46,161 bases of DNA, taken from the NCBI RefSeq assembly GCF_900095225.1, contig NZ_LT607414.1:334211-380371 (forward strand), in the 5' to 3' direction. A program made the position numbers and the translations under genes. The DNA comes from Pseudomonas sp. UMAB-08 (lineage in GTDB: Bacteria > Pseudomonadota > Gammaproteobacteria > Pseudomonadales > Pseudomonadaceae). Under the pieces are notes generated by a model that worked only from the letters and a program-made list of their open reading frames with translations, had not been told where the DNA came from and made no database searches. Shown in pieces: positions 30,746-39,117 of this stretch (position 1 is its first letter; every line of letters starts with the position of its first letter).

Positions 30746-32280
30746 TCCTCCCACAACTGAACGGTTTTCAGGATGTCGCGGCGGTTGGCTTTCTTCGCGC
30801 CAAACATATTGGTGTCGGAACTGCCACTGCAGCCGCTGCCGAAACTGAAGCCGCAGCCCGAGCGCTCGGCAAAAGCATCGCTCATGGCATCTTCACGGTG
30901 GGCGCTGGGCACCACGAAACGGTCTTCGTAGTTGGCGATCGCCAGGTAGCGATACATCTCCTCGACCTGGGCCACGCTCAAGCCGACATCCGCCAGCACT
31001 TGCAGGTCCTGAACGCCATCGACTTGTTCGGAACGTTTGTAGGCACGCATTGCCAGCAAGCGTTTGAGCGCGCGCTTGACCGGTTTTTCATCGCCCGCCG
31101 TCAGCAGGTTGGCCAGGTACTTCAGGGGAATACGCAGGCTATCGACATCCGGGATCACCCCGTTCATGCCCACGGTGCCAGCCGTTGCGGCGTTCTGGAT
31201 CGGTGACAGCGGCGGTACGTACCAGACCATTGGCAAGGTGCGGTATTCCGGGTGCAGCGGCAGCGCGAGTTTCCAGTCCACGGCCATTTTGTAGACCGGT
31301 GAACGTTGTGCGGAATCGATCACCGACTGAGGTACACCGTCGGCCAGGGCCTGGCGAATCACTGCCGGGTCGTTCGGGTCGAGGAAGATCTCCAGTTGTT
31401 TTTCGTACAGATCCTGCTCATTCGCCGTGCTCGCCACTTCGCTGATGCGGTCGGCGTCATACAGCAGCACGCCGAGGTAGCGAATCCGCCCGACGCAGGT
31501 TTCGGCACAGACCGTCGGCATCCCGGCTTCGATACGCGGGTAGCAGAAGATGCACTTCTCGGATTTACCACTTTTCCAGTTGAAGTAGATCTTCTTGTAC
31601 GGGCAGCCGCTGATGCACATCCGCCAGCCACGGCATTTTTCCTGGTCGATCAGGACAATCCCGTCTTCTTCGCGCTTGTAGATCGCCCCGCTCGGGCAGG
31701 CCGCTGCACACGTAGGGTTGAGGCAGTGCTCGCACAGACGCGGCAAATACATCATGAATGTATTTTCATACTCGCCGTAGATGTCGGCCTGGATCTTGTC
31801 GAAGTTCTTGTCTTTGCGCCGTTTGGCGAATTCAGTACCGAGGATTTCCTCCCAGTTCGGGCCCCACTCGATTTTTTCCATACGCTTGCCAGAAATCAGC
31901 GAGCGCGGCCGTGCCGTTGGCTGGTGTTCGCCCAGCGGTGCGGTGTGCAGATGCTGGTAATCGAAGTCGAAGGGTTCGTAGTAATCATCAAGGCTCGGCA
32001 GATCCGGGTTGGCAAAAATATTCGCCAACACGCGGAATTTACCGCCAATGCGCGGGTTGATCGTGCCGTTGGCATTGCGGATCCAGCCGCCCTTCCACTT
32101 GTCCTGGTTTTCCCATTCTTTCGGGTAGCCGATCCCGGGTTTCGATTCGACGTTGTTAAACCAGGCGTATTCCATGCCTTCACGACTGGTCCAGACGTTT
32201 TTGCAGGTGATTGAGCACGTGTGGCAACCGATGCATTTGTCCAGGTTCAGAACCATGCCGATTTGTGAGCGAATCTTCAT
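30742..32280 (-). CDS. narH: Respiratory nitrate reductase beta subunit, iron-sulfur
   Basis: This 512-residue protein has four cysteine clusters, starting with C16, C19, C22 and C26 (CIGCHTCSITCKNVW). The second block is CEHCLNPTCAAACPSG; in the third, CRGWRMCISGCPYKK, a Trp stands where a Cys would be, as normal for the 3Fe-4S site. The last block is CIFCYPRIEAG...CAETCVGR. It carries electrons from NarI to NarG. The ATG follows the narG stop by one base, with GAGGAG inside the narG end. Confidence 0.96.
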   Translation of the reverse strand: MKIRSQIGMVLNLDKCIGCHTCSITCKNVWTSREGMEYAWFNNVESKPGIGYPKEWENQDKWKGGWIRNANGTINPRIGGKFRVLANIFANPDLPSLDDYYEPFDFDYQHLHTAPLGEHQPTARPRSLISGKRMEKIEWGPNWEEILGTEFAKRRKDKNFDKIQADIYGEYENTFMMYLPRLCEHCLNPTCAAACPSGAIYKREEDGIVLIDQEKCRGWRMCISGCPYKKIYFNWKSGKSEKCIFCYPRIEAGMPTVCAETCVGRIRYLGVLLYDADRISEVASTANEQDLYEKQLEIFLDPNDPAVIRQALADGVPQSVIDSAQRSPVYKMAVDWKLALPLHPEYRTLPMVWYVPPLSPIQNAATAGTVGMNGVIPDVDSLRIPLKYLANLLTAGDEKPVKRALKRLLAMRAYKRSEQVDGVQDLQVLADVGLSVAQVEEMYRYLAIANYEDRFVVPSAHREDAMSDAFAERSGCGFSFGSGCSGSSDTNMFGAKKANRRDILKTVQLWEE

Positions 32281-32281
32281 C

Positions 32282-35200
32282 TCAGTTCTCCTCGATATCG
32301 GTCGGCAGGGGACGCGGCAGGTCATCGCCTGTCGAACCATCGAGCCAGTCGACTTTGGCCATCTTGCGCACCACGACGAATTCATCGCGGTTGCAACCGA
32401 CCGTGCCGTAATAGTTGAAACCGTAGGCTTGCTGGGCGTAGCCACCGATCATGTGGGTTGGCTTGAGCACAACGCGGGTGACCGAGTTGTGATGGCCGCC
32501 ACGGGTCTTGGTGGTTTCGGAACCGGGCACGTTCACGATCCGTTCCTGGGCGTGGTACATCATCACCATGCCTTCCTTGACCCGCTGACTGACCACCGCG
32601 CGGGCGGTCAGCGCACCGTTGATGTTGAAGCACTCGATCCAGTCGTTGTCTTCGATACCGGCGCGTTTCGCGTCGATCTCAGAGAGCCAGACAATCGGCC
32701 CGCCACGGCTGAGGGTGAGCATCAGCAGGTTGTCGCTGTAGGTGCTGTGGATGCCCCATTTCTGGTGCGGAGTGATCCAGTTCAGGACGATTTCGGTTTC
32801 GCCGTTGCTGCGCTTGCCTTTCACCCCTTCGATGGTGCGGGTGTTGACCGGCGGCCGATAACTCATCAGCTGCTCACCGAACGCCTGCATCCACGGGTGA
32901 TCCTGATAGAACTGCTGGCGACCGGTGATGGTGCGCCATGGAATCCCTTCGTGAACGTTGGTGTAACCGGCGTTATAGCTGACGTGATCGTCTTCGAGTC
33001 CCGACCAGGTTGGGCTGGAAATGATCTTGCGCGGCTGCGCCTGAATATCGCGGAAACGAATCGCCTCGTGAGCCTTGGACAGCGCCAGATGGCTGTGGTC
33101 GATCCCGGTGAATTCCGACAGCGCGGCCCAGGCCTTGACCGCCACCTGGCCGTTGGTTTCCGGTGCCAGGGACAGAATCACTTCTGCGGCATCGATCGCC
33201 GTGTCGATTTTTGGCCGACCCTGGCTGATACCGGCTGCGCCTTCGTGGTGATTGAGTTCACCGAGGAATTTCACTTCGTCATCGGTGTTCCAGTTGATGC
33301 CCTTGCCACCGTTGCCGTTTTTCTCGAGCAATGGCCCAAGGGAAGTGAACTGTTTGTAGATGTTCGGGTAGTCACGCTCCACCACATGCAGGTTCGGGGC
33401 GTTCTTGCCTGGCTCTGGGGCCACGCCGGCACTTTTCCAGTCGGTACCGCCGAATGGCTGGGCCAGTTCGCCGACGCTGTCGTGCATCAGCGGGATGGTG
33501 ACCAGATCCTTTTCAACGCCCAGATGCCCTTCGGACATGCTGGAGAACGCCTTGGCGATGCCTTTGTAGATCTCCCAGTCCGAACGCGATTCCCAAGCCG
33601 GATCGATGGCTGCCGACAACGGGTGAATGAACGGGTGCATGTCCGAGGTGTTCATGTCGTCTTTTTCGTACCAGGTTGCCGTCGGCAACACGATGTCCGA
33701 GTAGACGCACGTCGAGGACATGCGGAAGTCCAGCGTGGTGACCAGATCGAGTTTGCCGATAGCGCCCTCGTCCACCCATTCCGCCTCTTCCGGCTTGCAG
33801 TCGCCAACCTTGCCGATATCTTCGTTCATCACACCGTTTTTGGTGCCGAGCAGGTACTTGAGCATGTACTCGTGGCCTTTGCCCGAGGAGCCCAGCAGGT
33901 TGGAACGCCAGATAAACATGTTGCGCGGGAAGTTGACCGGGCTGTCCGGCTGTTCGCAGGAGAACCGCAGGGAACCGTCCTGCAACGACTTGACCACGTA
34001 GTCCTTGGGGTCCATGCCCGCAGCGGCAGCGTCACGGCAAATATGCAGCGGGTTGGTGTTCAGTTGTGGCGCGCTGGGCAGCCAACCGGCGCGTTCGGCG
34101 CGGATGTTGTAGTCCAGAGCATGTTCAGGGAACAGACTTTTATCGGCCAGCGGCGAGAGCACGTCGTGCATGCTCATTTTCTCGTGACGCCATTGCGAAC
34201 TATGGGCGTAGAAGAAACTGGTGCCGTTCATTTGCCGTGGAGGACGATTCCAGTCGAGGCCGAACGCCAGTGGCAGCCAACCGCATTGCGGACGGAGTTT
34301 TTCCTGACCGACGTAGTGCGCCCAACCGCCACCGGTCTGGCCGACACAACCGCAGAGCATGAGCATGTTGATCAGCCCACGGTAGTTCATGTCCATGTGG
34401 TACCAGTGATTCATCGCGGCGCCGACGATGATCATCGAGCGACCCTTGGTCTTGTCGGCGTTGTCGGCGAACTCACGGGCGATCTGGATGGCTTTCTCAC
34501 GGCTGACGCCGGTGATCTGCTCCTGCCAGGCCGGGGTACCGGGTACGCTGGCGTCGTCGTAATCCTTGGCAACGTTGGCGCCACCAAGGCCGCGATCGAT
34601 CGCCAGATTGGCCGCCGACAGGTCGAACACGGTGGCGACTTTCGCCACGCTGCCGTCCGCCAGAACCACGTTATGCACCGGTACACGCCGGTATTGCACG
34701 GCATCGCCTGCCACGTGCTGGAAGTGTTCGTGGGACTCGCCGGCAAAATACGGGAACGCCACTTCGGCGACGTCATCACCGATCAGACTCAGCTTCAGAT
34801 CGATCTCACGGCCTTCGCCGCCTTCACGAGCGAGGATGTTCCACTTGCCCTTCTCGCCCCAGCGATAACCGATGGAGCCCTGGGGTGAAACCAGTTCACC
34901 GCTGACATCCAGGGCGATGGTTTTCCATTCCGGGTTGTTTTCCTGGCCGAGATTGTCGGTCAGGTCACTGGCGCGCAAGAAGCGGTCCGGCTGGTAACCG
35001 GCGCCCGGTGCCACGTCCACCATTTGCTTGAGCAGTACCAGCACTGGCAAATCGGTGAAGCGCTTGGCGTATTCGGTGAAATAGGCGCTTGGCTTGTCCA
35101 GGTGGAATTCTTTGAAGATCACATGGTTGAACGCCTGGGCCAGCGCCGCATCGGTGCCTTGTTTAGGGTTCAGCCACAGGTCGGTAAGCTTGGCGACTTC

Positions 35201-36055
35201 CGAGTAATCTGGAGTGATGGCGACCGTTTTGGTGCCCTTGTAACGGACTTCGGTGAAAAAGTGCGCATCCGGGGTACGGGTCTGAGGAACGTTGGAACCC
35301 CAGGCAATGATGTAGTTGGAGTTGTACCAGTCGGCCGATTCCGGCACGTCGGTCTGCTCGCCCCAGACCATCGGCGAAGCCGGTGGCAAGTCGCAGTACC
35401 AGTCATAGAAGCTCAGGCACGCACCGCCGATCAGCGACAGATAACGCGAACCTGCGGCATAGCTGACCATCGACATGGCAGGAATCGGCGAGAAACCGAC
35501 GATCCGGTCGGGACCATATTGCTTGATGGTATAGACGTTGGCAGCGGCGATGATCTCGTTGACTTCCTCCCAGTTGGAACGAATGAAGCCCCCCATGCCG
35601 CGTTTGCTTTTATAAGAGTCGGCCTTGACCTTGTCCTCGACGATGCTGGCCCAGGCTTCGACCGGTGCCATTGTCTGCCGCGCATCGCGCCAGAGTTTGA
35701 GCAACGGCTTGCGAATTTTCGGGTACTTGAGCCGGTTGGCGCTGTAGATATACCAGCTATAGCTGGCACCACGCGGGCAGCCACGGGGCTCATGGTTGGG
35801 CAGATCGTTGCGGGTACGCGGGTAGTCCGTCTGTTGGGTTTCCCACGTGATCAGACCGTTTTTGACGTAAATTTTCCAGGAACAGGATCCCGTGCAGTTC
35901 ACCCCATGGGTGGAGCGCACGATCTTGTCGTACTGCCACCGCGAACGGTAGACGTTCTCCCAGTCGCGGGACTCCTTGCGGGTCTCTCCATGACCGTCGG
36001 AAAACTCGTTTTGCTTGCGATTGAAAAACCGCAGTTGATCCAGTAAATGACTCAA
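32282..36055 (-). CDS. narG: Respiratory nitrate reductase alpha subunit, molybdenum catalytic
   Basis: This 1257-residue catalytic subunit has the FS0 iron-sulfur ligands H50, C54, C58 and C93, the same numbers as in Escherichia coli NarG. The region CDLPPASPMVWGEQTDVPES and the following WGSNVPQTRTPDAHF belong to the molybdopterin-binding part. It reduces nitrate to nitrite on the cytoplasmic side. There is no twin-arginine export signal, as expected for NarG. The start is TTG (36055) with GAGGAA 6 bases upstream; no ATG lies nearby in frame. It is 68 bases after narK2. Confidence 0.97.
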   Translation of the reverse strand: MSHLLDQLRFFNRKQNEFSDGHGETRKESRDWENVYRSRWQYDKIVRSTHGVNCTGSCSWKIYVKNGLITWETQQTDYPRTRNDLPNHEPRGCPRGASYSWYIYSANRLKYPKIRKPLLKLWRDARQTMAPVEAWASIVEDKVKADSYKSKRGMGGFIRSNWEEVNEIIAAANVYTIKQYGPDRIVGFSPIPAMSMVSYAAGSRYLSLIGGACLSFYDWYCDLPPASPMVWGEQTDVPESADWYNSNYIIAWGSNVPQTRTPDAHFFTEVRYKGTKTVAITPDYSEVAKLTDLWLNPKQGTDAALAQAFNHVIFKEFHLDKPSAYFTEYAKRFTDLPVLVLLKQMVDVAPGAGYQPDRFLRASDLTDNLGQENNPEWKTIALDVSGELVSPQGSIGYRWGEKGKWNILAREGGEGREIDLKLSLIGDDVAEVAFPYFAGESHEHFQHVAGDAVQYRRVPVHNVVLADGSVAKVATVFDLSAANLAIDRGLGGANVAKDYDDASVPGTPAWQEQITGVSREKAIQIAREFADNADKTKGRSMIIVGAAMNHWYHMDMNYRGLINMLMLCGCVGQTGGGWAHYVGQEKLRPQCGWLPLAFGLDWNRPPRQMNGTSFFYAHSSQWRHEKMSMHDVLSPLADKSLFPEHALDYNIRAERAGWLPSAPQLNTNPLHICRDAAAAGMDPKDYVVKSLQDGSLRFSCEQPDSPVNFPRNMFIWRSNLLGSSGKGHEYMLKYLLGTKNGVMNEDIGKVGDCKPEEAEWVDEGAIGKLDLVTTLDFRMSSTCVYSDIVLPTATWYEKDDMNTSDMHPFIHPLSAAIDPAWESRSDWEIYKGIAKAFSSMSEGHLGVEKDLVTIPLMHDSVGELAQPFGGTDWKSAGVAPEPGKNAPNLHVVERDYPNIYKQFTSLGPLLEKNGNGGKGINWNTDDEVKFLGELNHHEGAAGISQGRPKIDTAIDAAEVILSLAPETNGQVAVKAWAALSEFTGIDHSHLALSKAHEAIRFRDIQAQPRKIISSPTWSGLEDDHVSYNAGYTNVHEGIPWRTITGRQQFYQDHPWMQAFGEQLMSYRPPVNTRTIEGVKGKRSNGETEIVLNWITPHQKWGIHSTYSDNLLMLTLSRGGPIVWLSEIDAKRAGIEDNDWIECFNINGALTARAVVSQRVKEGMVMMYHAQERIVNVPGSETTKTRGGHHNSVTRVVLKPTHMIGGYAQQAYGFNYYGTVGCNRDEFVVVRKMAKVDWLDGSTGDDLPRPLPTDIEEN

Positions 36056-36123
36056 GGTGTATTCCTCTCAGGCTTGCCGCGGGGTCTGTGCCCCGCCCAC
36101 GCAATGGTTGGATTCGGGTCGTG

Positions 36124-37521
36124 TCAGCAGGGCGTCGCGGCGCCCTTGCGGGCGTACCACCACCAGGTCACCACAATGCAACTCAGGTAAAAGCCGACGA
36201 ACATGTAGAAGGCCATCTCCGGGCCGCCGGTCTGCGCCATCGAAGTGCCGAAAGATTTGGGAATGAAGAACGCACCGAAGGCGCCCATCGCGGAACTGAA
36301 GCCGAGCACTGCAGCCGACTCCTTGCCGGCATTTTTCATCGCTTGTTCGCGGATGGCAGGCGCTTGCCCGGCGGAGAACTTTTCATGAAGGGTGCGGAAG
36401 ATCACCGGGATCATCCGGAAGGTGGAGCCGTTGCCCACGCCCGTGGTGATGAACAGCAGCATGAACATGCCGAGGAAGCCGTAGAAGTTGCCGCCCGTAC
36501 CGTGCTGCGGCAGAAAGTGCAGCACACCGAACACCATGACGATCATCAGGACGAAGTTCCACAAGGTCACTTTCGCGCCGCCGAGCTTGTCCGCCAACCA
36601 GCCGCCCAATGGGCGCACTAAGGCACCCACCAAAGGGCCGAGGAAGGCGAATTTCAAGGCGATGACATCAGGGAAGGAGGTTTTGATCAGCAGCGGAAAG
36701 GCTGCGGAAAAGCCGATGAACGAACCGAAGGTTGCCAGGTACAACCAGCACATCAGCCAGTTGTGCTTGCGCTTGAAGATCACTGCCTGCTCGCTGAACG
36801 AGGCTCTGGCGCTGGACAAGTCATTCATGCCGAACCAGGCAATCACCGTCACCGCGACAATGAACGGTACCCAGATAAACCCTGCGTTCTGCAGCCACAA
36901 CTGGCTGCCGTCTGGCAGTACTTGCGGTGATCCGCCCATGAAGCCGAACACACCAAAGGTAATCACCAGCGGCACACAGAACTGCATCACCGAGACACCC
37001 AGGTTACCCAGCCCGGCGTTGAGGCCCAGGGCCGTACCCTGCTGGGACTTGGGATAGAAGAAGCTGATGTTGGACATGCTCGAGGCAAAGTTGCCGCCGC
37101 CGAAACCGCAGAGCAAGGCAATCAGGACAAACACGCTGTAGGAGGTGCTCGGGTCCTGCACGGCGAAGCCCATCCAGATCGATGGCAGCAACAGCGACGC
37201 AGTACTCAGGGCGGTCCAGCGGCGGCCGCCGAAGATCGGCACCATAAAGGAGTAGAAGACCCGCAAGGTTGCGCCCGAGAGCCCAGGCAATGCCGCCAGC
37301 CAAAACAGCTGATCGGTGCTGAAGGTGAAGCCAATGGCGTTCAAACGCACAATCACCGTGCTCCAGACCATCCACACCGCAAAGGCCAACAACAGCGCAG
37401 GAATGGAGATCCACAGGTTACGTGTGGCGGTTTGTTTGCCGGTACGCCCCCAGAACGCGGGGTCTTCCGGGCGCCAGTCGTGAATGACCGGGCCTGAATC
37501 AGGCTTTTGCAGAACGGACAT
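36124..37521 (-). CDS. narK2: Nitrate/nitrite transporter, NarK2 type
   Basis: This 465-residue major-facilitator protein has twelve predicted segments and the nitrate signature regions GFGGGNFASSMSNISFFYPK and GVGNGSTFRMIPVIF. A long cytoplasmic N-terminus (KPDSGPVIHDWRPEDPAFWG) resembles Escherichia coli NarK, fitting a nitrate/nitrite antiporter. AAGGAG precedes the start at 37521, which lies inside the end of narK1 (23-base overlap). Confidence 0.92.
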   Translation of the reverse strand: MSVLQKPDSGPVIHDWRPEDPAFWGRTGKQTATRNLWISIPALLLAFAVWMVWSTVIVRLNAIGFTFSTDQLFWLAALPGLSGATLRVFYSFMVPIFGGRRWTALSTASLLLPSIWMGFAVQDPSTSYSVFVLIALLCGFGGGNFASSMSNISFFYPKSQQGTALGLNAGLGNLGVSVMQFCVPLVITFGVFGFMGGSPQVLPDGSQLWLQNAGFIWVPFIVAVTVIAWFGMNDLSSARASFSEQAVIFKRKHNWLMCWLYLATFGSFIGFSAAFPLLIKTSFPDVIALKFAFLGPLVGALVRPLGGWLADKLGGAKVTLWNFVLMIVMVFGVLHFLPQHGTGGNFYGFLGMFMLLFITTGVGNGSTFRMIPVIFRTLHEKFSAGQAPAIREQAMKNAGKESAAVLGFSSAMGAFGAFFIPKSFGTSMAQTGGPEMAFYMFVGFYLSCIVVTWWWYARKGAATPC

Positions 37522-38803
37522 GTTCTTCTCCTTGGGCAATGCTGGAAAACGGGAATGGGGTCACTGGCGGCTGCTTACCGAGCCACGGGCGTTTGCGGAT
37601 TTCGCTGAAATACATCCAGGTCAGGGAGACCCAGACCACGCCATACATCAACATGAAGCAGGAGGAGCGCACGCCGGTCAGGTCCACCAGTGCGCCGAAC
37701 AGAATCGGCAACACGAAACCGCCCAAGCCGCCAGCGAGGCCGACAATGCCGGACACCGCCCCCATGTTTTCCGGGTAGTCGTTGGCGATGTACTTGAAAA
37801 CCGACGCCTTGCCGAACGCGAAGGCGATACCCATGACGAACAACAGTGCGGTGAATAGCGTGGGGCTCAAGCCGATATGAACGTTCAGCGGGCCGTTGAT
37901 GGTCTGCACCTGCAATTGAGTCTGGGGATACGAGAGCAGAAACAAGCAGATCCAGCTGACCCACAACACCCACCAGGTGACGCTTTGAGGCCCCCAGCGA
38001 TCCGACATCCAGCCGCCGACGGCGCGCAGTACGCCGCCAGGCAGGGAAAAGCAGGCCGCCAACAGGGCCGCGCTTTGCAGGTTGAAGCCGTATTCCTGCA
38101 CGTAGTATTTGGTCATCCACAGCGCCAGGCCGACATAGCCGCCGAAAACGATCGAGTAGTACTGGCAGTAACGCCACACTGCAGGGTCCTTCAACGCACT
38201 TAGTTGTTCACGCAAGCTGGCGCCATTGGCGCTGCGATGGTCTTTGTTTTCTGCGCTCAAGAACCAGAACAGCAGTGCAGTGATGAACAGGATTGCGCTG
38301 TAGACTTTCGGCACCAACTGCCAGCTGCCGGCAGCGATCAGCGCCGGAGCCAGAAACTTGGTCACCGCGGCCCCGGCGTTACCGGCACCGAAGATGCCCA
38401 TGGCGAAGCCCTGGTTCTCCTTGTCGAACCATTTGGCGACATAGGCAATCCCCACTGAAAACGAGCCGCCGGCGAGGCCAACGAACAAGCCCAACGCCAG
38501 GAACTGCCAGTAGGCGGTGGCGTGGCTGATCAGATACAGTGGCGCCACGCAGGCCAGCATCAGCAGGAAGAACACGCTGCGCCCGCCGAAGCGGTCGGTC
38601 AGCAGGCCCAACGGTAAACGCACCAGTGAGCCGGTCAGCACCGGGGTCGCGGCGAGCAGGCCGAATTGGGTTTCGTTGAGCTGGAGAAGCTCCTTGATCG
38701 GCACGCCGAGCACGGCAAACATCATCCAGACCATAAAACACACGGTGAAGGCCAGCGTACTCATACCCAGCACAAGCCCTTGTTGCACACGCGGTTGGGT
38801 CAC
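37499..38803 (-). CDS. narK1: Nitrate transporter, NarK1 type
   Basis: This 434-residue major-facilitator protein with twelve segments has the motif LTDRFGGRSVFFLLML and the nitrate signatures GLAGGSFSVGIAYVAKWFDK and AFAFGKASVFKYIANDYP. NarK1-type proteins import nitrate with protons, which starts respiration before nitrite builds up. It is the first gene of the nar operon; an ANR box is centred 65 bases upstream, giving a 24-base leader. Confidence 0.92.
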   Translation of the reverse strand: MTQPRVQQGLVLGMSTLAFTVCFMVWMMFAVLGVPIKELLQLNETQFGLLAATPVLTGSLVRLPLGLLTDRFGGRSVFFLLMLACVAPLYLISHATAYWQFLALGLFVGLAGGSFSVGIAYVAKWFDKENQGFAMGIFGAGNAGAAVTKFLAPALIAAGSWQLVPKVYSAILFITALLFWFLSAENKDHRSANGASLREQLSALKDPAVWRYCQYYSIVFGGYVGLALWMTKYYVQEYGFNLQSAALLAACFSLPGGVLRAVGGWMSDRWGPQSVTWWVLWVSWICLFLLSYPQTQLQVQTINGPLNVHIGLSPTLFTALLFVMGIAFAFGKASVFKYIANDYPENMGAVSGIVGLAGGLGGFVLPILFGALVDLTGVRSSCFMLMYGVVWVSLTWMYFSEIRKRPWLGKQPPVTPFPFSSIAQGEEHVRSAKA

Positions 38804-38861
38804 AATGCTCTCCAGTCAGTTATCCATGGCTGGAGACTAGTGAGGCGCACCCTGCAGAAAA

Positions 38862-38875
38862 TTGACCCACATCAA
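38862..38875 (-). promoter_or_regulatory. ANR/DNR box of the nar operon
   Basis: TTGACCCACATCAA, a full consensus match, lies at ideal class II distance from narK1 (predicted start site near 38827). In related pseudomonads ANR and DNR both act on this promoter. It lies in the 314-base gap 38804-39117. Confidence 0.85.
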
Positions 38876-38909
38876 CGAAGCCCATGGCGCTATAAGCCTA
38901 TGCTGATGC

Positions 38910-38933
38910 GGTCTACCTCCAAGGAGGTAGACC
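38910..38933. promoter_or_regulatory. NarL 7-2-7 operator in a longer perfect palindrome
   Basis: Two heptamers, TACCTCC (38914-38920) and GGAGGTA (38923-38929), face each other across AA, the 7-2-7 layout preferred by phosphorylated NarL. The symmetry extends to 11-base arms on each side (GGTC / GACC flanks). Its centre is 53 bases upstream of the ANR box centre, about -95 for narK1, and 197 bases before narX. Confidence 0.8.
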
Positions 38934-39019
38934 AAAAATCCAATAAAACCCTATATTTATCAACCTGTTAACTTTTTATGTCGACGCTTTGACCTACCGG
39001 GAGAGGCCGACAACTCTTT

Positions 39020-39026
39020 AGAGGTA
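39020..39026 (+). promoter_or_regulatory. Single NarL heptamer upstream of narX
   Basis: AGAGGTA, the reverse complement of TACCTCT, is an exact match to the TACYYMT heptamer and lies 92 bases before narX. It may allow NarL autoregulation of narXL. A lone heptamer can occur by chance. Confidence 0.4.
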
Positions 39027-39117
39027 GTGCGACCGGGATCGGCTGCAAAACCATCCGCAGCCACCATTTGGAGTTCTACATGCCAGGTTTCCTCATCTTG
39101 TTTCTGGGTCAGCGCTG

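Noticed and set aside
31306..32214. Plus-strand open frame of 302 codons
   Set aside because: Antisense to narH with no domain and no ribosome site.
32153..34888. Very long plus-strand open frame (about 911 codons)
   Set aside because: It lies wholly antisense to narH/narG, whose protein motifs are unmistakable; long antisense frames are common opposite GC-rich genes, and its translation has no recognisable domain.
35024..36046. Plus-strand open frame of 340 codons
   Set aside because: Antisense to the 5' part of narG; low-quality His/Arg/Gly-rich composition typical of a shadow frame.
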